Below are positions 55,010 to 64,000 of a stretch of DNA of 64,000 nucleotides, one piece after another. This DNA comes from Winslowiella iniecta (GTDB lineage: Bacteria > Pseudomonadota > Gammaproteobacteria > Enterobacterales > Enterobacteriaceae): positions 3,431-67,430 of the forward strand of contig NZ_JRXE01000021.1 of assembly GCF_001267535.1 (NCBI RefSeq). The letters run 5' to 3'. How positions within the stretch are numbered: the first letter of the stretch is position 1; every line of letters begins with the position of its first letter. The notes under the pieces are model-generated. The model saw only the letters and a program-made list of their open reading frames with translations, searched no databases and was not told where the DNA came from. A program made the position numbers and the translations under genes.

Positions 55010-55677
55010 TGCAAGAAAGTATTCAACTGGTGCTGGATTCAGCACCATTTTTATTGAAAGGTGCCGTTTTTACTCTGCAACTGAGTATCGGCGGCATGTT
55101 TTTTGGTCTGCTGCTCGGTTTTATGCTGGCGCTGATGCGCCTGTCCCGCTTCTGGCCGATCTCATGGCTGTCGCGGTTCTACGTGTCGATCTTTCGCGGT
55201 ACGCCGCTGATCGCCCAGCTGTTTATGATCTACTACGGCCTGCCGCAGTTTGGCATTGAGCTGGACCCCATTCCTTCGGCAATGATTGGCCTGTCGCTGA
55301 ATACCGCGGCTTATGCCTCTGAGTCATTACGCGGCGCTATCTCTTCCATCGAACGTGGTCAATGGGAAGCGGCGGCCAGTATCGGTATGACGCGCTGGCA
55401 AACCCTGCGCCGGGTGATTCTGCCGCAGGCAGCGCGCACCGCGTTACCGCCGCTGGGTAACAGTTTTATCAGTCTGGTGAAAGACACTTCACTGGCGGCC
55501 ACCATTCAGGTGCCGGAATTGTTCCGTCAGGCGCAGTTAATTACTTCGCGTACGCTGGAAGTGTTTACCATGTACCTGGCGGCATCACTGATTTACTGGG
55601 TGATGGCAACCCTGTTATCGGTATTGCAGAACAAGCTGGAAAATCACGTTAATCGTCAGGATCGGGAGTCGAAATGA
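55009..55677 (+). CDS. tcyL: TcyL (YecS), cystine ABC transporter permease
   Basis: 222 aa, about five membrane helices, with the polar amino-acid permease loop (EAASIGMTRWQTLRRVILPQAARTALPPLGNSFISLVKDTSLA) that contacts the ATPase. Start at ATG 55009; the frame is open nine codons earlier. Coupled to both neighbours by overlaps. Confidence 0.95.
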   Translation: MQESIQLVLDSAPFLLKGAVFTLQLSIGGMFFGLLLGFMLALMRLSRFWPISWLSRFYVSIFRGTPLIAQLFMIYYGLPQFGIELDPIPSAMIGLSLNTAAYASESLRGAISSIERGQWEAAASIGMTRWQTLRRVILPQAARTALPPLGNSFISLVKDTSLAATIQVPELFRQAQLITSRTLEVFTMYLAASLIYWVMATLLSVLQNKLENHVNRQDRESK

Positions 55678-56426
55678 GCGCCATCGAAGTCAGCAAACTG
55701 GTGAAGCAGTTTAATGGTCAGACGGTGTTGCACGGCATCAATCTGGAAGTCAGTTCCGGTGAAGTGGTGGCGATTATCGGGCCAAGCGGCTCGGGGAAAA
55801 CCACCTTACTGCGCAGCATCAACTTGCTGGAAGAGCCGGATAGCGGCACCATCAAAGTTGGCGATATTTTAATTGATGCGAATTTGTCGCTCAGCAAGCA
55901 ACAGCAGCAGGTGCGCCGTTTGCGTCAGCAGGTCGGCTTTGTGTTTCAAAGCTTTAACCTGTTTCCGCATCGCTCGGTACTGGAGAACATAATCGAAGGC
56001 CCGGTGATCGTGAAGGGCGAGCCGAAAGCGGAAGCGATTGCCCGCGCACGTCAGCTGCTGGAGAAAGTGGGTCTGCACGGTAAAGAGGAGAGCTATCCGC
56101 GCCGTCTGTCCGGCGGGCAACAGCAGCGCGTGGCGATTGCGCGTGCGCTGGCGATGCGCCCGGAGGTGATTCTGTTTGATGAGCCGACCTCCGCGCTGGA
56201 TCCGGAACTGGTTGGGGAAGTGCTGAATACCATTCGGGCACTGGCCGAAGAGAAGCGCACCATGGTGATTGTCACCCATGAGATGAGCTTCGCCCGGGAT
56301 GTCGCCGACCGCGCGATATTTATGGATCAGGGCAGGATTGTTGAACAAGGCCCGGCCAAAGCGCTTTTCTCTAATCCGCAGCAGGCGCGTACCCGTCAGT
56401 TTCTTGAAAAATTCCTCAATAATTAA
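55674..56426 (+). CDS. tcyN: TcyN (YecC), cystine ABC transporter ATPase
   Basis: 250 aa with Walker A GPSGSGKTTLLRS, signature LSGGQQQRVAIARALAMRP, Walker B VILFDEPTSALDPE and H-loop MVIVTHEM. Powers cystine import through TcyL. Overlaps tcyL by four bases (ATGA). Confidence 0.96.
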   Translation: MSAIEVSKLVKQFNGQTVLHGINLEVSSGEVVAIIGPSGSGKTTLLRSINLLEEPDSGTIKVGDILIDANLSLSKQQQQVRRLRQQVGFVFQSFNLFPHRSVLENIIEGPVIVKGEPKAEAIARARQLLEKVGLHGKEESYPRRLSGGQQQRVAIARALAMRPEVILFDEPTSALDPELVGEVLNTIRALAEEKRTMVIVTHEMSFARDVADRAIFMDQGRIVEQGPAKALFSNPQQARTRQFLEKFLNN

Positions 56427-56554
56427 CCGATTCATCACCGTCGGGCAGGGAAGCCCTCGGCGGCGATTGTAAGCGAATTATAATATTAAAAGATCCGTGT
56501 ATCTGGCACGCTGCCCGACAGGAAAAAGGGAATCGAGTCGACAAGGATGAAACG

Positions 56555-58468
56555 ATGCCGGTTAGCAGCATAGATGGTGATGGCGCGTTATTGCGTGCGG
56601 CAGCCATAAACACTACGCCCTCTTCGCACGACCAGACAACGCCTGTGCTGAGCACGGTCACTCAGACGAGTAATAGCCCACTGTCTCCACAGCCGGTAGC
56701 CTTATCCGGCGCATTCGCCGATTATTCAACTGCCGCCTTTTCAGCGAAATCAGCACTGATCGACGCGCTGGAGGAGTGGCAACAGTTGGCGGTAATTTAT
56801 CCAACTGACGAGACGATAGAAGATTTTTTCCTCGCCCGAGGCGTGACCAGCTCTCATCATTATGTTGATGGCGAAGGGCTGAATGAGAAGGGGGAAAAAT
56901 ATATTGAGAATTACCGACAAAAAAATCAGCCGGTGGAGCGCTGTTCATTACAGCAGGCGTTAACACAGTGGCAGAAGCTGACCATTGCGGAGAGAAAGCA
57001 ATACACCATCAGAAACTTCGCGCGCTCGCGGGGGATAGATTTTAGGAATTTCAGTACGTTTGCTACCATTAAATCAGGACTGAAAACACGCGGAAAAGCG
57101 CTGACAGAACTGGAGTCGTCAAAAAACATTCCGGATAAAATCGTCAGTCCGCTGCGTAATACCTTAGCCTTACACTGCTGGCTGGAACTGGGGGCGGAAG
57201 ATCGCAGGATCATCGGCACCAAAAATTTCGCCAAGTGTGTCGGCGTCAGCTGGTCGATGTTTCGCAAAGGCAGCAGCAAATTCGGCCTGTCGCCCTTTGG
57301 CGAGAAATTTTATCAAAAACATTACGGCACATTGAGCGCACTGCTCGACTGGAAAAATGTTTCCAGCACGCAACGACAAGCGATGGACCCGAAACAATTT
57401 GCCATTGCTCAGGGGATCAGCCCCACGGTGTGGGAGAAATATGCCGATATCAATGGCCTGACGGAACTTGGCTTAGCGCTTTCACGAAGCGCGGAAGTGG
57501 AGACCATGCGGCAAAGCGTCAGGACATGGTTTAACGGCAATAATCAGAGCAATCCGTCGGCAGAACCGCCAATTATTACCATCAAACAGGAACCTGCGAA
57601 CGGCTCACTGGCAGAAAGTAGCTGGGAACCGCAGCAGCATCGGCTGATCCTGAAAATGAATGACGCCGCGCCGCTGCTGATTGACCCGAATAACCCCGAA
57701 CGGAGCCTGACCTCAGAACGCATCCAGTCCACCAATCGAAAAATTGATCTGTCGGTTGATCTGGAAGCCTATCTGAAAAAACGGGGAAAGCAGGTAAGAG
57801 CACAGTTTATGGCGAGAGCTAACCGCTTTGCCAACCAGCTGATTAACAGTGACGGCAGCCAGCAAGGCAAAACCTTCGATAAATACCTGAGCCGCCCGCT
57901 GCAATTATTTACCCCTTCCGCCGTGCAGCCGGAAACTGATGAGCCCGCTCCATGGGGACTGGGCATTTATGCTAAAAGCACTATTCCGGTGCTGACGATT
58001 TTGGGTGCCTATGCTGGCGTATTGCTGGATTCTGAAGAGCAGGTTGCACAGGAGTACCGTGCAATTGGTTGCGAGCGCAGCCTTGGCTACAGCTGGACAC
58101 TGCCTGCTGATGAAAGCGGGCATGCTGCCGTCATCTCCGGTTTTCGACACACCAACCGTCTGGCGCTGATTAATACCAATCAGTTGCTTCAGCAACCGCC
58201 GCTAAATGAACAGGGTATTGGCGGTGCTGCGGGAAATAATATCGCATTAATGTATATCGGCGGCTTAATACTGGTGTATGTCACCATCAAAGCGGTGAAG
58301 GAAGGGCAGCAGATGCTGGTGGATTATGGACCGGTCTACGATCCGTTGGATATTAAAAAGGAGTCTTATCTGGCTGATAAGGAGGCCGCGGCAAGCTTAA
58401 AGCGCAGGCGTAGCGAGAGGCAGGTTGATCGGCCGGGGCCGCCAGCGACAATACGTCGCATTGTGTGA
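56555..58468 (+). CDS. SET-domain protein with four N-terminal Trp-containing repeats, candidate secreted host-directed effector
   Basis: 637 aa. Residues 1-55 are Ser/Thr/Pro/Gln-rich with few acidic residues, like type III secretion signals. Four degenerate repeats follow (about 67-118, 131-185, 201-258, 259-312), each with a Trp (75, 139, 209, 266), an FA-x3-G-[IV] helix (91-96, 155-160, 225-230, 282-287) and an L[NST]xxG near its end. They look helix-turn-helix-like. Residues 463-592 match a SET domain: WGLGIYAKSTIP, ILGAYAGVLL, LINTNQ in place of NHSC, GNNIALMYI and EGQQMLVDYG with the catalytic-type Tyr591. A KRRR cluster at 616-619 could be a nuclear localisation signal. Monocistronic between tcyN and putA. 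Confidence 0.75.
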   Translation: MPVSSIDGDGALLRAAAINTTPSSHDQTTPVLSTVTQTSNSPLSPQPVALSGAFADYSTAAFSAKSALIDALEEWQQLAVIYPTDETIEDFFLARGVTSSHHYVDGEGLNEKGEKYIENYRQKNQPVERCSLQQALTQWQKLTIAERKQYTIRNFARSRGIDFRNFSTFATIKSGLKTRGKALTELESSKNIPDKIVSPLRNTLALHCWLELGAEDRRIIGTKNFAKCVGVSWSMFRKGSSKFGLSPFGEKFYQKHYGTLSALLDWKNVSSTQRQAMDPKQFAIAQGISPTVWEKYADINGLTELGLALSRSAEVETMRQSVRTWFNGNNQSNPSAEPPIITIKQEPANGSLAESSWEPQQHRLILKMNDAAPLLIDPNNPERSLTSERIQSTNRKIDLSVDLEAYLKKRGKQVRAQFMARANRFANQLINSDGSQQGKTFDKYLSRPLQLFTPSAVQPETDEPAPWGLGIYAKSTIPVLTILGAYAGVLLDSEEQVAQEYRAIGCERSLGYSWTLPADESGHAAVISGFRHTNRLALINTNQLLQQPPLNEQGIGGAAGNNIALMYIGGLILVYVTIKAVKEGQQMLVDYGPVYDPLDIKKESYLADKEAAASLKRRRSERQVDRPGPPATIRRIV

Positions 58469-58474
58469 ATAGCC

Positions 58475-58503
58475 AGGCCGCCAGCAGTGTTTGCTGACGG
58501 CCT
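58475..58503. terminator. Bidirectional terminator between the SET-domain gene and putA
   Basis: A 12-bp stem (AGGCCGCCAGCA with TGCTGACGGCCT, one mismatch) with a five-base loop in the 46-bp gap between convergent genes. Poly-T tracts are lacking. Confidence 0.55.
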
Positions 58504-58514
58504 GCTGGGGGGCG

Positions 58515-61500
58515 TTAGCCGATGGTCATCAGGCTGGCGTTGCCACCTGCTGCTGCGGTATTGACGCTCAGCGAGCGCTCAATCAACAGACGTTCCAGCA
58601 ACAGATTAGTTTCACCGCGGGCGAAGCCCTGCACTGAGACAATGGCACCTTCGCGGCTGGCGACGCTGGCGCACAGCTCGCGCAACTGGTCGGCATCACC
58701 GTGATAAATCACCGCCTCGAAGTGTTCTGTATTCGCCAGCACATCTGCTGCAAAGTCGATGTGACTTTGCACCGCCGCAGGCAAGCGACCGAACAGCTCA
58801 CGATACTCTGGCTGTTGCGGCCACAGCGCGCGGCTGCCGACGCTGGTGACGGCGGCCAGCTGCACCAGACGGTCGCTGTCGTTGTCTGCCAGGCACAGCA
58901 CGCGTTCACGTGGCAACAGAGCAAAGCTGTTGCGTTCGCCGGTCGGACCAGGTAGCAGGCGCAGCGTACCAGCCTGCGCCAGCTCGCCAAAGCGCTGGCA
59001 AACCGCCGTCAGTGCTGGTTGTTGCTGGCTTACCCATGCCGTCAGTGCCTGATGCGCCTGCTGCAATGCCGGACGCAGCGCGGCATCCACCGGACGCTCG
59101 CTGTCCTGACGATCGAGGGTAATCCGGAGCGCGTCATCCGGACGATGCGACAACAGGCGGTACAGATAGAGCGGTCCACCGGCTTTTGGCCCGGTGCCGG
59201 ACAGGCCTTCACCGCCAAATGGCTGCACGCCAACCACTGCGCCGACCATATTACGGTTGACGTAGAGGTTGCCGACGTTGGCATTTTGCGTCACCTGGTT
59301 AATGGTCTCATCGATGCGGGTATGAACCCCCAGCGTCAGGCCATAACCGGAGGCATTAATCTGCTCAATCAGCGACGGCAGTGTGTTGCGGCTAAAGCGC
59401 ACCACATGCAGTACCGGACCGAAAATCTCTTTATCGAGGTCTTCTACCGCATTCAGCTCAATCAGCGTTGGCATTACGAAAGTGCCTTGCGCCCACTCTT
59501 TACTGTCCTGACGGTTTTGTTGCGCCGCCTGATATACTTTCAGGCCTTTACTGCGCATCGCCTGAATATGTCGGTCGATATTCTCTTTTGCTTCGCGATC
59601 GATAACCGGGCCGATATCGGTGGAAAGGCGTTCCGGATTACCCATACGGCATTCTGCCATCGCCCCGCGCAGCATTTTCAGCGTATGTTCAGCGACATCT
59701 TCCTGAATACACAGCAGCCGCAGTGCCGAGCAGCGCTGACCGGCGCTGTCAAATGCGGATGCGACAATATCCACCACTACCTGTTCGGACAGCGCTGAGG
59801 AGTCAACGATCATCGCGTTCATACCGCCGGTTTCGGCGACCAGTGGCGTCGGGCGGCCCTGCGGATCGAGACGCCCCGCAATATTGCGTTGCAGCAGAGT
59901 TGCCACGGCGGTGGAGCCGGTAAACATCACGCCACGCACGCGCTCATCGCCCGTCAGCTGCGCGCCGACGGTTTCGCCCCGGCCTGGCAGCAGCTGAATG
60001 GCACCCAGCGGTACGCCAGCATCCAGCAGGATCTGAATCGCCTGCGCGGCGATCAGCGGCGTCTGCTCTGCCGGTTTCGCCAGCACGCTGTTACCTGCGG
60101 CCAGCGCAGCGGCGATTTGCCCGGTAAAGATCGCCAGCGGGAAGTTCCACGGGCTGATACACACCACCGGCCCCAGCGGGCGATGGGTTTCATTGTCGAA
60201 ATCATCGCGTACCTGACCGGCATAATAGTGCAGGAAATCGACCGCTTCACGCACTTCTGCGATGGCATTGCTGAAAGTCTTACCGGCTTCACGCACCAGA
60301 ATACCAATCAGATGCTGCATCTGACCTTCCATCAGAATGGCGGCACGCTCGAGGATCGCGGCGCGCTCCTGCGGCGGCGTGGCAAACCAGATTGGCCCGG
60401 CGTTAACCGCGGCATCCAGCGCGCTGGAGACTTCCTGTTCGCTGGCTTCACGCACTTCGCCGACCACATCGGTCGGTTCTGCCGGGTTGATGACCGGCTG
60501 GGTTTCACCGGCCGCCATCTGGCCGTCAATCATTGGCTGTGCCAGCCAGGATTGTGATGCGCTGTTAAGCAGGGCGCTGGAGAGTGACGCCAGACGATGT
60601 TCGTTAGCCAGATCCAGTCCGGCGGAGTTCTGCCGTTTGCTGCCGTACAGTTCGCGCGGTAACGGGATTTTTGGATGCGGCAAGCCAATCGCGCCTTCCG
60701 CTGCGGCCAGTTTCTCGACGGCCACCACCGGGTCAGCCACCAGATCGTCAATCTGCAAGGTTTTATCGGCGATACGGTTAACAAATGAAGTGTTGGCACC
60801 GTTTTCCAGCAGGCGGCGTACCAGATAAGCCAGCAGCGTCTCGTGGGTACCGACCGGCGCATAGATTCGACAAGGGCGGTTCAGTTTGCCATCGGCCACT
60901 TTGCCCACCACCTGCTCATACAACGGCTCGCCCATACCATGCAGGCACTGGAACTCATACTGACCCGGATAATAATTATTGCCTGCCAGTTGATAAATTG
61001 CTGCCAGGGTTTGCGCATTATGGGTGGCAAACTGCGGATAGATCAGATTTGGCACCGCCAGCAGTTTACGTGCGCAGGCGAGGTAGGAGACGTCGGTATA
61101 CACTTTGCGGGTATACACCGGATAGCCTTCCAGCCCGTCCATTTGGGCGCGTTTGATTTCGCTGTCCCAGTAAGCGCCTTTGACCAGACGGATCATCAGG
61201 CGGCGGCGGCTGCGCTGGGCCAGATCGATCAGCGAGTCAATCACAAACGGGCAACGTTTCAGATAGGCCTGAATCACAAAGCCGATGCCGTTCCAGCCTT
61301 CGAGTTCTGGCTCGAAGCACAGTTTCTCCAGCAGATCTAACGACAGTTCCAGCCGGTCGGCCTCTTCGGCATCGATATTAATGCCAATATCGTAGCTGCG
61401 TGCCAGTAAGGTCAGCGATTTCAGAATCGGATAAAGCTCTTCCATCACCCGCTCATACTGCGCCCGGCTGTAGCGTGGATGCAGCGCGGAGAGTTTGATC

Positions 61501-62468
61501 GAAATACCCGGGCCTTCATATATGCCACGGCCATTTGACGCTTTACCAATAGCGTGAATTGCCTGCTGATATGAGAGCAGGTAGGCTTTGGCATCCTCGG
61601 CGGTCAGTGCGGCTTCACCCAGCATATCGTAGGAGTAGCGGAAACCTTTTTCTTCCAGTTTACGCGCGTTGGCCAGCGCTTCGGCGATGGTTTCGCCGGT
61701 AACAAACTGTTCGCCCATCAGGCGCATCGCCATATCCACGCCTTTACGGATTAACGGCTCACCACTTTTACCAATGATACGGTTAAGCGAGCGCGACAGG
61801 CTGGCCTCGTTGTGCGTCGACACCAGTCGCCCGGTAAACAGCAGTCCCCAGGTGGTGGCATTAACAAACAGCGACGGGCTGCGGCCGAGATGTGACTGCC
61901 AGTTTCCGTTACTGATTTTGTCGCGGATTAACGCGTCACGCGTCGGTTTATCGGGAATGCGCAGCAGGGCTTCGGCGAGGCACATCAGCGCCACCCCTTC
62001 CTGCGAAGAGAGTGAGAACTCCTGGAGCAGGCTTTGCACCATACCAGCGCGCCCACTTGCCCCTTTTTGGTGCCGCAGCTTATCGGCCAGCGAGTAAGCC
62101 AACTGATGGGTTTTCTCCGCCAGCGCGGCGGGCAGACGAGCCTGTTCCAGCATCATCGGCACCGCTTCAGTCTCCGGGCGACGCCATGCAGAAGTAATTG
62201 CCGCACGGGTTACCGACTGCGGCAAAATTTGTTCAGCGAAGTCGAGGAACGGCTGATGCGTCTCCTCAACCGGCAGCGGCTCACCGTCGTTAGCCTGGCT
62301 GTCGGTATCGATCTCAGGCAGGGCATCATCGCTTTCAAGATGAGCTAAATAATTGAAAATGGCCTGTTTAATCAGCCAGTGCGGCGTGCGGTCAATTTTC
62401 TGTGCGGCCAGTTTAATCCGGTCGCGTGTGGCTTCATCAAGCTTCACACCCATGGTGGTTGTTGCCAT
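58515..62468 (-). CDS. putA: PutA, trifunctional proline dehydrogenase / P5C dehydrogenase / repressor
   Basis: 1317 aa. The N-terminal 50 residues are a ribbon-helix-helix ([37 protein letters not shown]) that represses the put genes. The FAD proline dehydrogenase barrel is about 230-570 ([40 protein letters not shown]). The P5C dehydrogenase is about 640-1130, with the catalytic Cys in [12 protein letters not shown] and [14 protein letters not shown]-terminal domain closes the substrate tunnel. It oxidises proline to glutamate. ATG 62468 gives [10 protein letters not shown]; the frame is open 17 codons earlier. Confidence 0.96.
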   Translation of the reverse strand: MATTTMGVKLDEATRDRIKLAAQKIDRTPHWLIKQAIFNYLAHLESDDALPEIDTDSQANDGEPLPVEETHQPFLDFAEQILPQSVTRAAITSAWRRPETEAVPMMLEQARLPAALAEKTHQLAYSLADKLRHQKGASGRAGMVQSLLQEFSLSSQEGVALMCLAEALLRIPDKPTRDALIRDKISNGNWQSHLGRSPSLFVNATTWGLLFTGRLVSTHNEASLSRSLNRIIGKSGEPLIRKGVDMAMRLMGEQFVTGETIAEALANARKLEEKGFRYSYDMLGEAALTAEDAKAYLLSYQQAIHAIGKASNGRGIYEGPGISIKLSALHPRYSRAQYERVMEELYPILKSLTLLARSYDIGINIDAEEADRLELSLDLLEKLCFEPELEGWNGIGFVIQAYLKRCPFVIDSLIDLAQRSRRRLMIRLVKGAYWDSEIKRAQMDGLEGYPVYTRKVYTDVSYLACARKLLAVPNLIYPQFATHNAQTLAAIYQLAGNNYYPGQYEFQCLHGMGEPLYEQVVGKVADGKLNRPCRIYAPVGTHETLLAYLVRRLLENGANTSFVNRIADKTLQIDDLVADPVVAVEKLAAAEGAIGLPHPKIPLPRELYGSKRQNSAGLDLANEHRLASLSSALLNSASQSWLAQPMIDGQMAAGETQPVINPAEPTDVVGEVREASEQEVSSALDAAVNAGPIWFATPPQERAAILERAAILMEGQMQHLIGILVREAGKTFSNAIAEVREAVDFLHYYAGQVRDDFDNETHRPLGPVVCISPWNFPLAIFTGQIAAALAAGNSVLAKPAEQTPLIAAQAIQILLDAGVPLGAIQLLPGRGETVGAQLTGDERVRGVMFTGSTAVATLLQRNIAGRLDPQGRPTPLVAETGGMNAMIVDSSALSEQVVVDIVASAFDSAGQRCSALRLLCIQEDVAEHTLKMLRGAMAECRMGNPERLSTDIGPVIDREAKENIDRHIQAMRSKGLKVYQAAQQNRQDSKEWAQGTFVMPTLIELNAVEDLDKEIFGPVLHVVRFSRNTLPSLIEQINASGYGLTLGVHTRIDETINQVTQNANVGNLYVNRNMVGAVVGVQPFGGEGLSGTGPKAGGPLYLYRLLSHRPDDALRITLDRQDSERPVDAALRPALQQAHQALTAWVSQQQPALTAVCQRFGELAQAGTLRLLPGPTGERNSFALLPRERVLCLADNDSDRLVQLAAVTSVGSRALWPQQPEYRELFGRLPAAVQSHIDFAADVLANTEHFEAVIYHGDADQLRELCASVASREGAIVSVQGFARGETNLLLERLLIERSLSVNTAAAGGNASLMTIG

Positions 62469-62901
62469 GCCCTGAACACTCCTCAAATAAATAACAACGC
62501 TAATTAGCTGCAATATCACTTATGTTGCAACTAAGTGCAACCGTGTTAATTGTGACCCAGCTGGCATTGTGAAAAATCACATTATTGTTAACTCTGCCAA
62601 AGCGGCATGTTTATTGCTGCAATATCCTCGCCAGTTCGTTAAGCCCGGTAAATCCATGGTTTCATCGCGGTTGTTATCCGGTGCAACCATCAGTTTTGTG
62701 ATCGGGTGCAACCTATCAACTTTTAACCAGCGTTTACAGGTGAACTGGGGGTAATGGATGTGTTAAATCCATTGTGCGCGGAAAACGTTTCCGGCAGGAT
62801 ACCGCGCCTCGGGGTTAACAGCTGTAACGCCGCCACGTTCCGGCGGTGCACAGGATAAGCAACATGGCTCTGCAAAAACCGATAATAAATGGAGAAACTG
62901 G
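62469..62901. promoter_or_regulatory. putA-putP divergent control region
   Basis: 433 bp with no gene. It carries the PutA recognition hexamer GTTGCA (or TGCAAC) at 62524-62529 (palindromic GTTGCAAC to 62531), 62536-62541, 62682-62687 and 62707-62712. Two near matches (GCTGCA) are at 62508 and 62616. The spacing suggests two operator clusters. Confidence 0.75.
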
Positions 62902-64000
62902 ATGACTGTAAGTACACCGATGATGGTGACCTTTATCGTTTATATACTTGGCATGGTGTTGATCGGCTTTATCGCTTATCGGTCAACGAAAAACTTTGAT
63001 GACTATATTCTGGGCGGCCGCAGTCTCGGTAGTGTGGTGACGGCGCTGTCGGCCGGTGCCTCGGATATGAGCGGCTGGTTACTGATGGGGTTGCCCGGTG
63101 CCATTTTTATCTCCGGTATCTCCGAGAGCTGGATTGCTATCGGTCTGACCATTGGTGCCTGGCTTAACTGGAAAATTGTGGCAGGCAGGCTGCGCGTGCA
63201 GACTGAGCATCACGATAATGCGCTGACGCTGCCGGACTTTTTCTCCAGTCGTTTTGAAGATAACAGCAAACTGCTGCGGGTTATTTCGGCGGTTATTATC
63301 CTGGTGTTCTTCACCATCTACTGTGCTTCCGGAATCGTTGCCGGTGCGCGACTGTTTGAAAGCACCTTCGGTATGAGCTACGAAACTGCGCTGTGGGCTG
63401 GCGCGGCTGCGACCATTGCCTATACCTTTATCGGTGGCTTCCTGGCGGTCAGCTGGACCGATACCGTTCAGGCCAGCCTGATGATCTTCGCACTGCTGCT
63501 GACGCCGATTATGGTGATCATCGCGGTGGGTGGCTTCAGCGATTCGTTGCAGGTGATTGAGGCGAAGAGCCTTGAGAATCTGGATATGCTGAAGGGGCTG
63601 AACTTTGTGGCGGTCGTGTCGCTGCTTGGCTGGGGTCTCGGCTACTTTGGTCAGCCGCATATTCTGGCGCGTTTTATGGCGGCGGACTCTCATCGTTCGA
63701 TTCGCACCGCGCGCCGTATCGGTATGGCGTGGATGATCCTGTGCCTTGCCGGTGCAGTCGCCGTTGGCTTCTTCGGTATTGCCTACTTCCAGAATAACCC
63801 GGCGCAGGCCGCAGGGGTGTCGGACAACGCCGAGCGCATCTTTATCGAGCTGGCGCGCATTCTGTTTAACCCGTGGATTGCCGGAATTCTGCTGTCGGCG
63901 ATTCTGGCGGCGGTGATGTCAACGCTGAGCTGTCAGCTGCTGGTGTGCTCCAGTGCGCTGACCGAAGACCTGTACAAAAACTTCCTGCGTAAAAATGCCA
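62902..64000 (+). CDS. putP: PutP, Na+/proline symporter, 3'-incomplete
   Basis: The frame runs from ATG 62902 (GGAG eight bases upstream) off the window end, giving the first 366 codons. It is an SSS-family transporter: ILGGRSLGSVVTALSAGASDMSGWLLMGLPGAIF in helices 2-3 holds Na+ and proline site residues (Asp55/Ser57 region). FGQPHILARFMAA and the SAILAAVMSTLSCQLLVCSSALTEDLY segment are typical. Divergent from putA and presumably repressed by it. Confidence 0.95.
   Translation, partial: MTVSTPMMVTFIVYILGMVLIGFIAYRSTKNFDDYILGGRSLGSVVTALSAGASDMSGWLLMGLPGAIFISGISESWIAIGLTIGAWLNWKIVAGRLRVQTEHHDNALTLPDFFSSRFEDNSKLLRVISAVIILVFFTIYCASGIVAGARLFESTFGMSYETALWAGAAATIAYTFIGGFLAVSWTDTVQASLMIFALLLTPIMVIIAVGGFSDSLQVIEAKSLENLDMLKGLNFVAVVSLLGWGLGYFGQPHILARFMAADSHRSIRTARRIGMAWMILCLAGAVAVGFFGIAYFQNNPAQAAGVSDNAERIFIELARILFNPWIAGILLSAILAAVMSTLSCQLLVCSSALTEDLYKNFLRKNA

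Noticed and set aside
56427..56554. hrp box (GGAACC-N15/16-CCACNNA) or sigma-28 promoter upstream of the SET-domain gene
   Set aside because: Searched by eye; neither motif is present. Only a TATAAT-like -10 at 56479 without a good -35 was found.
59019..60557. Long plus-strand open frames antisense to putA
   Set aside because: They mirror conserved PutA codons, lack ribosome-binding sites and show no recognisable domains.
63079..63693. 204-codon minus-strand open frame near the window end
   Set aside because: It lies inside putP, whose transporter motifs are unambiguous; the antisense product is low-complexity Gln/Arg/His.
1..64000. CRISPR arrays, complete insertion sequences, rRNA genes
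   Set aside because: No regularly spaced direct repeats, transposase-like proteins or rRNA segments were seen.

Overview
The window reads as a chromosomal segment of an enterobacterium of the Erwiniaceae (Pantoea/Erwinia type). I infer this from gene content and order recalled from related genomes; no search was run. The core follows the Escherichia coli order around the flagellar region III (mtfA with tRNA-Asn, yedJ, dcm, vsr, yedA, yedI, yodC, dgcQ, yedP, yodD, dsrA, dsrB, rcsA, fliR to fliE, yedD, amyA, fliT, fliS, fliD, fliC, fliA, fliZ, dcyD, tcyJ, tcyL, tcyN), followed by the proline-utilisation pair putA/putP. Accessory blocks sit between these landmarks.

1-10.8 kb: an incomplete lipoprotein gene, a luciferase-like flavin oxidoreductase, then an apparent aromatic-acid catabolic cluster. 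It has a LysR regulator, a fusion of a degenerate alpha/beta-hydrolase to a beta-decarboxylating dehydrogenase, a DUF6282/amidohydrolase-like protein, two MFS transporters and a gallate-dioxygenase-type LigAB enzyme. A perfect 20-bp palindrome lies just upstream of the fusion gene.

10.9-29.6 kb: tRNA-Asn, mtfA, yedJ, queH, dcm and vsr. Dcm and Vsr are separated here by an araC-type gene broken by one in-frame stop and by an alaX-like editing gene. Then come yedA, yedI, a 43-codon small gene, yodC, a lambda-CI-like S24 repressor with paired operator-like palindromes and a holin-like gene, dgcQ, a probable glucosylglycerate operon, the sRNA dsrA, yodD, a Pmp3 peptide, dsrB, a chemoreceptor with a sigma-28 promoter, and rcsA.

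30.3-41.5 kb: fliRQPONML, fliKJIHGF and divergent fliE, encoding flagellar export apparatus, C-ring, MS-ring, hook-length control and export ATPase. 41.5-45.2 kb: a small-gene stress block (CspA-family protein, two-CXXC zinc-ribbon protein, DinI-like protein under a LexA box, IraP-like anti-adaptor, CsbD/DUF883-like protein, several unknowns, and a terminator overlapping a nine-codon leader ORF). 45.3-56.4 kb: yedD, amyA, fliTSD, fliC, fliA, fliZ and the D-cysteine/cystine genes.

56.5-58.5 kb: the most unusual gene. Its 637-aa product has a Ser/Thr/Pro-rich N-terminus, four degenerate Trp-containing repeats, a C-terminal SET (lysine methyltransferase-like) domain and a KRRR cluster. It looks like a candidate secreted, host-directed modifier. 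58.5-64 kb: putA, an intergenic region with GTTGCA-type PutA motifs, and putP, which runs off the window end.
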